The notes below the pieces were generated by a model. That model was given only the letters and a program-made list of their open reading frames with translations, ran no database searches and had not been told where the DNA came from. Shown one piece after another: positions 60,597 through 64,000 of a DNA stretch of 64,000 bases; position 1 is the stretch's first letter, and each line of letters opens with the position of its first letter. Made by a program: the position numbers and the translations under genes. This DNA is from Mucilaginibacter sp. 14171R-50 (GTDB taxonomy: Bacteria; Bacteroidota; Bacteroidia; Sphingobacteriales; Sphingobacteriaceae), in NCBI RefSeq assembly GCF_010093045.1, contig NZ_CP048115.1:496001-560000 (forward strand), read 5' to 3'.

Positions 60597-61451
60597 ATGG
60601 CAAAACGCGAAGTAGATATAGTCATCATTTCTGATGTGCACTTAGGCACATATGGGTGCCACGCCAAAGAACTCCTAAAATACCTTAAAAGTATCAAGCC
60701 TAAAATGCTTATCCTTAACGGGGATATCATTGATATATGGCAATTCAGCAAATCGTACTGGCCCGAAGCGCACATGAAGGTGGTACGCCGCATCCTTAAA
60801 TTTGTTACCGAGGGCATCCCGGTGTATTATCTTACCGGCAACCACGATGAGATGCTGCGTAAATTCACCGATTTTAACTTGGGCACCTTTCAGCTGCTCG
60901 ATAAGATAGTACTGAACATCGACGGTAAAAAAGCCTGGATATTTCACGGCGATGTGTTTGATGTTACCATGCAGCACTCTAAATGGCTGGCTAAAATGGG
61001 TGCTGTGGGCTACGACACCTTGATCCTGATCAACAGCTTCACCAACTGGCTGCTTACCGCCATAGGAAAACCAAAGATGAGCTTTTCTCAAAAAATTAAG
61101 GCGAAGTTTAAGGACGCTGTAAAATTTATTAACCAGTTTGAGCAAACCGCTGCCGATCTGGCTGTCGAAAAAGCGTATAGTTATGTTATTTGCGGGCACA
61201 TACACCATGCCGAGATCAGGGAGATACGATCAACCGAACAAAACGGCTCGGTGCTATATCTTAACAGCGGCGACTGGGTAGAAAGCCTTACCGCGCTGGA
61301 ATACAACAACAAGCAGTGGACTGTTTTTAAGTACCGGGCCGAGGACTTTAAGCAAGATAACGACGAAGACGACCTAACTGACGCAGAGGACCTTGACGCC
61401 AAGCTGGATGTAACTAAACTGCTGGAAAGATTTAAGCAGGAAACGCGGTGA
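60597..61451 (+). CDS. UDP-2,3-diacylglucosamine pyrophosphatase-like metallophosphoesterase (LpxH-like)
   Basis: 284-aa two-metal phosphoesterase. The calcineurin motifs are complete: SDVHLG (Asp13, His15), NGDIIDIW, TGNHDE, FHGDVFD and CGHIHHAE. It resembles LpxH-like enzymes of lipid A synthesis, and lies in the same genome region as waaA only by chance. A long C-terminal acidic extension (DNDEDDLTDAEDLDA) is unusual and may bind a partner. Hydrolysis of UDP-diacylglucosamine is inferred. Confidence 0.85.
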   Translation: MAKREVDIVIISDVHLGTYGCHAKELLKYLKSIKPKMLILNGDIIDIWQFSKSYWPEAHMKVVRRILKFVTEGIPVYYLTGNHDEMLRKFTDFNLGTFQLLDKIVLNIDGKKAWIFHGDVFDVTMQHSKWLAKMGAVGYDTLILINSFTNWLLTAIGKPKMSFSQKIKAKFKDAVKFINQFEQTAADLAVEKAYSYVICGHIHHAEIREIRSTEQNGSVLYLNSGDWVESLTALEYNNKQWTVFKYRAEDFKQDNDEDDLTDAEDLDAKLDVTKLLERFKQETR

Positions 61452-61463
61452 TATTATTTAATT

Positions 61464-62498
61464 TCATAACTTTTCAATACTCAGATATTTAATTACATCT
61501 TCATTAAGATAATCTAAAAGTATAGGATCATATTCTGAAAAATATGGCGTAAGATTATAATATTTTTTATCCTCTACAGATCCCTTTATTATTTTATTTG
61601 GTGCTTGCGGTAGATGATACCAATAATTCGCGAGGTCGCGCATAAAAAATTCATATGCAGCGCCAATTATTCCAACTCCCGGTTGAAAAATAAATCGATC
61701 CATACCACGTTCAGCGTTTATATTATTCCTATAGAATTGATCAAGCAGCCAAAATTTATAACTTTTTTTATTTTGGTATTCAATCACATAAGATAAGTTA
61801 AGCCGTGGTCCATCTTTTACGTCGTCATTAAAATAAGAGTTTTTATCATTAAAAAAATTGGATGAATATTCGCCGTGCCTCCTTCTGTAATCAGACTCGT
61901 ACTCAGCGATGCTTAGCATTTTCGCCTTTAAATTAAGTTTAAAACCGGTAGGCATAACTACCTCTTTTTCGTTGTCATCAATAGTCAAGAACTCCGTAAA
62001 GCAATCGGTAGTATTACAATAGTATCCGTCATCTTTTTTAAATATCAATATGTAATTGTAATACTTTAAACGGTCGAGCCGGCCTTTTTCTTTCAACGGG
62101 TAGGTTACAAACTTACTTTGCATTAACGTATGCAGTTGGGTTATGCTAATCATCGAATTGCTTATTGTATCGATATTTATTTTTTTCCATGTGGGGTTTT
62201 TACTGAATAGAGAGGGCATTACTGAAAATACAGCCAAATCCTTTTGATTAAATAATATGTTATAAACTTCAATCGTAAGGTCTGTTGGCTTGGGATATGT
62301 GGATAAACTTCTTTTAAGCGTTACTTTATGTACTACCACGTCAATTGGCAATTTACTAACATCCAGTAAAACGTACCTATAACCAACTGTGTTACTATTC
62401 CTAAACATGGTGCCGGTTAACTTAAAACCACCAGGTGTTTGACCGAATGCATTTATATAAAAGCAAAAAAATAAAATTATTAGTTGAGGCTTTTTCAT
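61464..62498 (-). CDS. Secreted hypothetical protein
   Basis: 344-aa exported protein with signal peptide MKKPQLIILFFCFYINAFGQ; ATG 62498 was preferred over 62513 as the longer version adds five residues before it. The rest is beta-rich with many Tyr and Phe (GYRYVLLDVSKLP, YKFWLLDQFYRNN, LANYWYHLPQAP) and no recognisable motif. AT-rich compared with its surroundings. It begins 2 bp after the HEALH protein's stop codon, so both are one operon and may interact. Confidence 0.7.
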   Translation of the reverse strand: MKKPQLIILFFCFYINAFGQTPGGFKLTGTMFRNSNTVGYRYVLLDVSKLPIDVVVHKVTLKRSLSTYPKPTDLTIEVYNILFNQKDLAVFSVMPSLFSKNPTWKKINIDTISNSMISITQLHTLMQSKFVTYPLKEKGRLDRLKYYNYILIFKKDDGYYCNTTDCFTEFLTIDDNEKEVVMPTGFKLNLKAKMLSIAEYESDYRRRHGEYSSNFFNDKNSYFNDDVKDGPRLNLSYVIEYQNKKSYKFWLLDQFYRNNINAERGMDRFIFQPGVGIIGAAYEFFMRDLANYWYHLPQAPNKIIKGSVEDKKYYNLTPYFSEYDPILLDYLNEDVIKYLSIEKL

Positions 62499-62500
62499 AA

Positions 62501-64000
62501 TCAAGGTGTACATTTCGTTCCTACAGACTTCCCTTTAGTAACATCCCTTTCATTTTTGTTAAAACCATCAATACTGGGATCAAGAAATATTCCATATCGG
62601 GCTAACGCTGTGGCACGATCTATAGGAAAATTAGGATTATATGCAAGTATAGCGTCTCTAAGTTCATTTGTAAAATATTCAGCCATTGTTCTGTGTTCTG
62701 GATCACCTAACACCTGCGTGTAATATGAGCCTTCATCAATATAATAATTGTAGGGATCTTTGTTGGCATTTGAGTTAATAACTTGTCTTTTTACAACTTT
62801 TATTTCAGGATATTTTGCTGCAAAGGCTGTCGAGCCCAATTTGGAATGTTCTAACGCCAAAAAAGCATGAAGAGCTTCATGATACATCGTTACTAATCGA
62901 TATTCATTTGATGAGTTGGATAATACAGCCGGATTTAGATATATATCATAACCTACAGTATGACCATCTTCAAGGCTTCCGGAAGGAAAGTCAGTATTGC
63001 TGCCGTCATAAAAGGTTATGCTATTAGCATTGTTTGAACCGAAGGCTTTCAAAATAAATTTAGAAATATCACTGTTTAAATTAGGCAGCATGGCTAATAA
63101 CTGCTTTGCACAAGGATACTTCGGATCGATCTTGTCAATTATGTCTTGCTCATTCTCATCAGTGCACGGGTCGCCTTCATCATCTTCAACCGGTGGCGGA
63201 AAACCACCGCCGCCACCCGGTACGTTGTTAACCGTTATATGCCCCGGTATTGCCATTGGAATAGGTGGCCCGGTTGGTGGATCGGGCACCGATGGTGGTG
63301 GCGTTACAGGTGGTGGTGGCGGGGCGCATGGGTCGGGTGGCGGCGGCGGCGCGGGGCTGCCGCTGGTCCCCGGATTATTAGGTTCTTCGTAGCCACCTTC
63401 ACAGGTAGTGTATAAATAAGTTGATGAAACGATTACGTCGTTTATCAGAATCTCATCGTACCAGTCCGTACATATTTCTGCTAATTGCACCCTGGTTTTA
63501 CCAGTTGCTTGTGTTTGCGAGGCAGGGGTAACCAGTTGCCCGTTCTTGTAGGCATACCCATTAACGTACTTACCTTTTGGGGTAAAGTAAAGCACTAAAC
63601 CGCTAAAATCGGCATCGTGCTGCCGATAGGTATTGTTTGCTAATTTGCCGGGGTTACCTTTGATGTACGATGAATCGCCAACAATGGTCATGATGTAGGC
63701 TTTGTAGCCTTTGCCATCTTTTAACAGCAGGTACGAACTGCGGGTATAGCTTTTACTGTAAGCCCGGTTGTTGATCTTCCTTTTTAGTATGCTGTTAAAC
63801 TTGCTGTCCGGGTCAACAGGCATTTCTATCACATCTTTGCCCAAACGGGCATATGTTGCTGTATGCTGCCAGTCGGGTTTTACCCATTGGCTCAGGTCAA
63901 ACCCTGTACCGGTGCTGTTTGTATGAACGGTTTGATTGCTGCCGCCGGTAACAGGGAAAGTGCTTTCGTACCAGCTTTTGGCATCGGCAACAGCGGGATC
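62501..64000 (-). CDS. Modular protein with Pro-rich linker and HEALH zinc-protease-like domain (5'-partial)
   Basis: 499 codons are visible; the frame stays open to the window edge, so the N-terminus is missing. A TTG at 63844 is not the start: codons up to 64000 continue with a conserved-looking DAKSWYEST segment. Parts: a first domain (63420-64000), a Pro/Gly-rich linker with PPPPP runs (about 63200-63390), and a C-terminal domain with VTMYHEALHAFL (HExxH at 62867-62881) and a later glutamate-rich EYFTNELRDA. The fold suggests a zinc metallopeptidase; signal or lipobox cannot be judged. Confidence 0.75.
   Translation of the reverse strand, partial: DPAVADAKSWYESTFPVTGGSNQTVHTNSTGTGFDLSQWVKPDWQHTATYARLGKDVIEMPVDPDSKFNSILKRKINNRAYSKSYTRSSYLLLKDGKGYKAYIMTIVGDSSYIKGNPGKLANNTYRQHDADFSGLVLYFTPKGKYVNGYAYKNGQLVTPASQTQATGKTRVQLAEICTDWYDEILINDVIVSSTYLYTTCEGGYEEPNNPGTSGSPAPPPPPDPCAPPPPPVTPPPSVPDPPTGPPIPMAIPGHITVNNVPGGGGGFPPPVEDDEGDPCTDENEQDIIDKIDPKYPCAKQLLAMLPNLNSDISKFILKAFGSNNANSITFYDGSNTDFPSGSLEDGHTVGYDIYLNPAVLSNSSNEYRLVTMYHEALHAFLALEHSKLGSTAFAAKYPEIKVVKRQVINSNANKDPYNYYIDEGSYYTQVLGDPEHRTMAEYFTNELRDAILAYNPNFPIDRATALARYGIFLDPSIDGFNKNERDVTKGKSVGTKCTP

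Noticed and set aside
63018..63415. Plus-strand Gly/Trp-rich ORFs over the Pro-rich linker
   Set aside because: They are antisense images of the proline codon runs of the minus-strand gene and have no start context or homology.
1..64000. Defence island, prophage, integrative element or insertion sequence
   Set aside because: No transposase, integrase, restriction, toxin or phage structural gene could be recognised on either strand.

Overview
The window is chromosomal DNA of a Bacteroidota bacterium. It is most likely from the Sphingobacteriaceae, with Mucilaginibacter or a close relative as the best guess. The signs are moderate GC, weak Shine-Dalgarno use, several TAnnTTTG promoter elements, Bacteroidota gene orders (acpP-fabF-rnc beside pyk; ftsX-DUF3098-uppP-truB-ribF) and lineage families such as DUF4834, IPExxxVDY and YfhO. 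No rRNA, tRNA, CRISPR, transposase, phage gene or restriction system was recognised. Gene starts and functions are assigned by reading motifs, not by database search.

Layout. 1-615: tail of a MacB/FtsX-type permease. 749-5932 (minus): nucleotide-sugar operon (ugd, uxs, galE, rfbB, CpsB-like phosphatase). 5998-7212: waaA (Kdo transferase), which carries four in-frame copies of a 7-bp tandem repeat. 7493-16207: a carotenoid-centred region with a hydrolase, two PlsC-type acyltransferases, a GT2 and a CruF-like protein in one translationally coupled run, then ispH, a CrtW-like ketolase, hemH and a CrtD/CrtI-like desaturase. Together these fit a monocyclic, flexixanthin-like carotenoid that may be glycosylated and acylated. 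16273-21732: GH20 hexosaminidase, a cytoplasmic BtuF-like protein, a LysE exporter and DUF2157. 21832-25677 (minus): ftsX-DUF3098-uppP-truB-ribF.

25976-35917: small membrane protein, thioredoxin-like protein, pyk, acpP-fabF-rnc, yicC-gmk, an inserted four-helix-bundle (23S IVP-like) gene, nadD and miaE. 35918-41896 (minus): FAD monooxygenase, RsmI-like methyltransferase, aminotransferase, acyl-CoA desaturase, PA2169-type protein and a lipoprotein. 42118-48574: secreted protein, an unusual SerB/SerA-remnant/ACT fusion, universal stress protein, ClC channel, tryptophan 2,3-dioxygenase and ilvE. 48627-52036: surface-glycan genes (methyltransferase, WcaB-like acetyltransferase, two glycosyltransferases). 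52222-57446 (minus): YfhO, two small membrane proteins, uvrB. 57863-61451: upp, DUF4279, YjjG-like HAD, DinB-like, a 36-codon small ORF and an LpxH-like phosphoesterase. 61464-64000 (minus): secreted hypothetical protein and a modular protein with a Pro-rich linker and an HEALH motif that runs off the window.

The most interesting structure is outside the ordinary genes. (i) Many spacers contain short words repeated directly and inverted, each spacer with its own vocabulary; a few words recur between loci, one as a 19-nt identity 14 kb apart, and one vocabulary has invaded the waaA coding frame. (ii) Three copies of a palindromic element ending in CTCGcAATGAC each lie between convergent genes. 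(iii) At least eight genes have a TAnnTTTG element only 3-8 nt before the start codon, which suggests leaderless or near-leaderless mRNAs. No complete new defence or biosynthetic system can be claimed from sequence reading alone.
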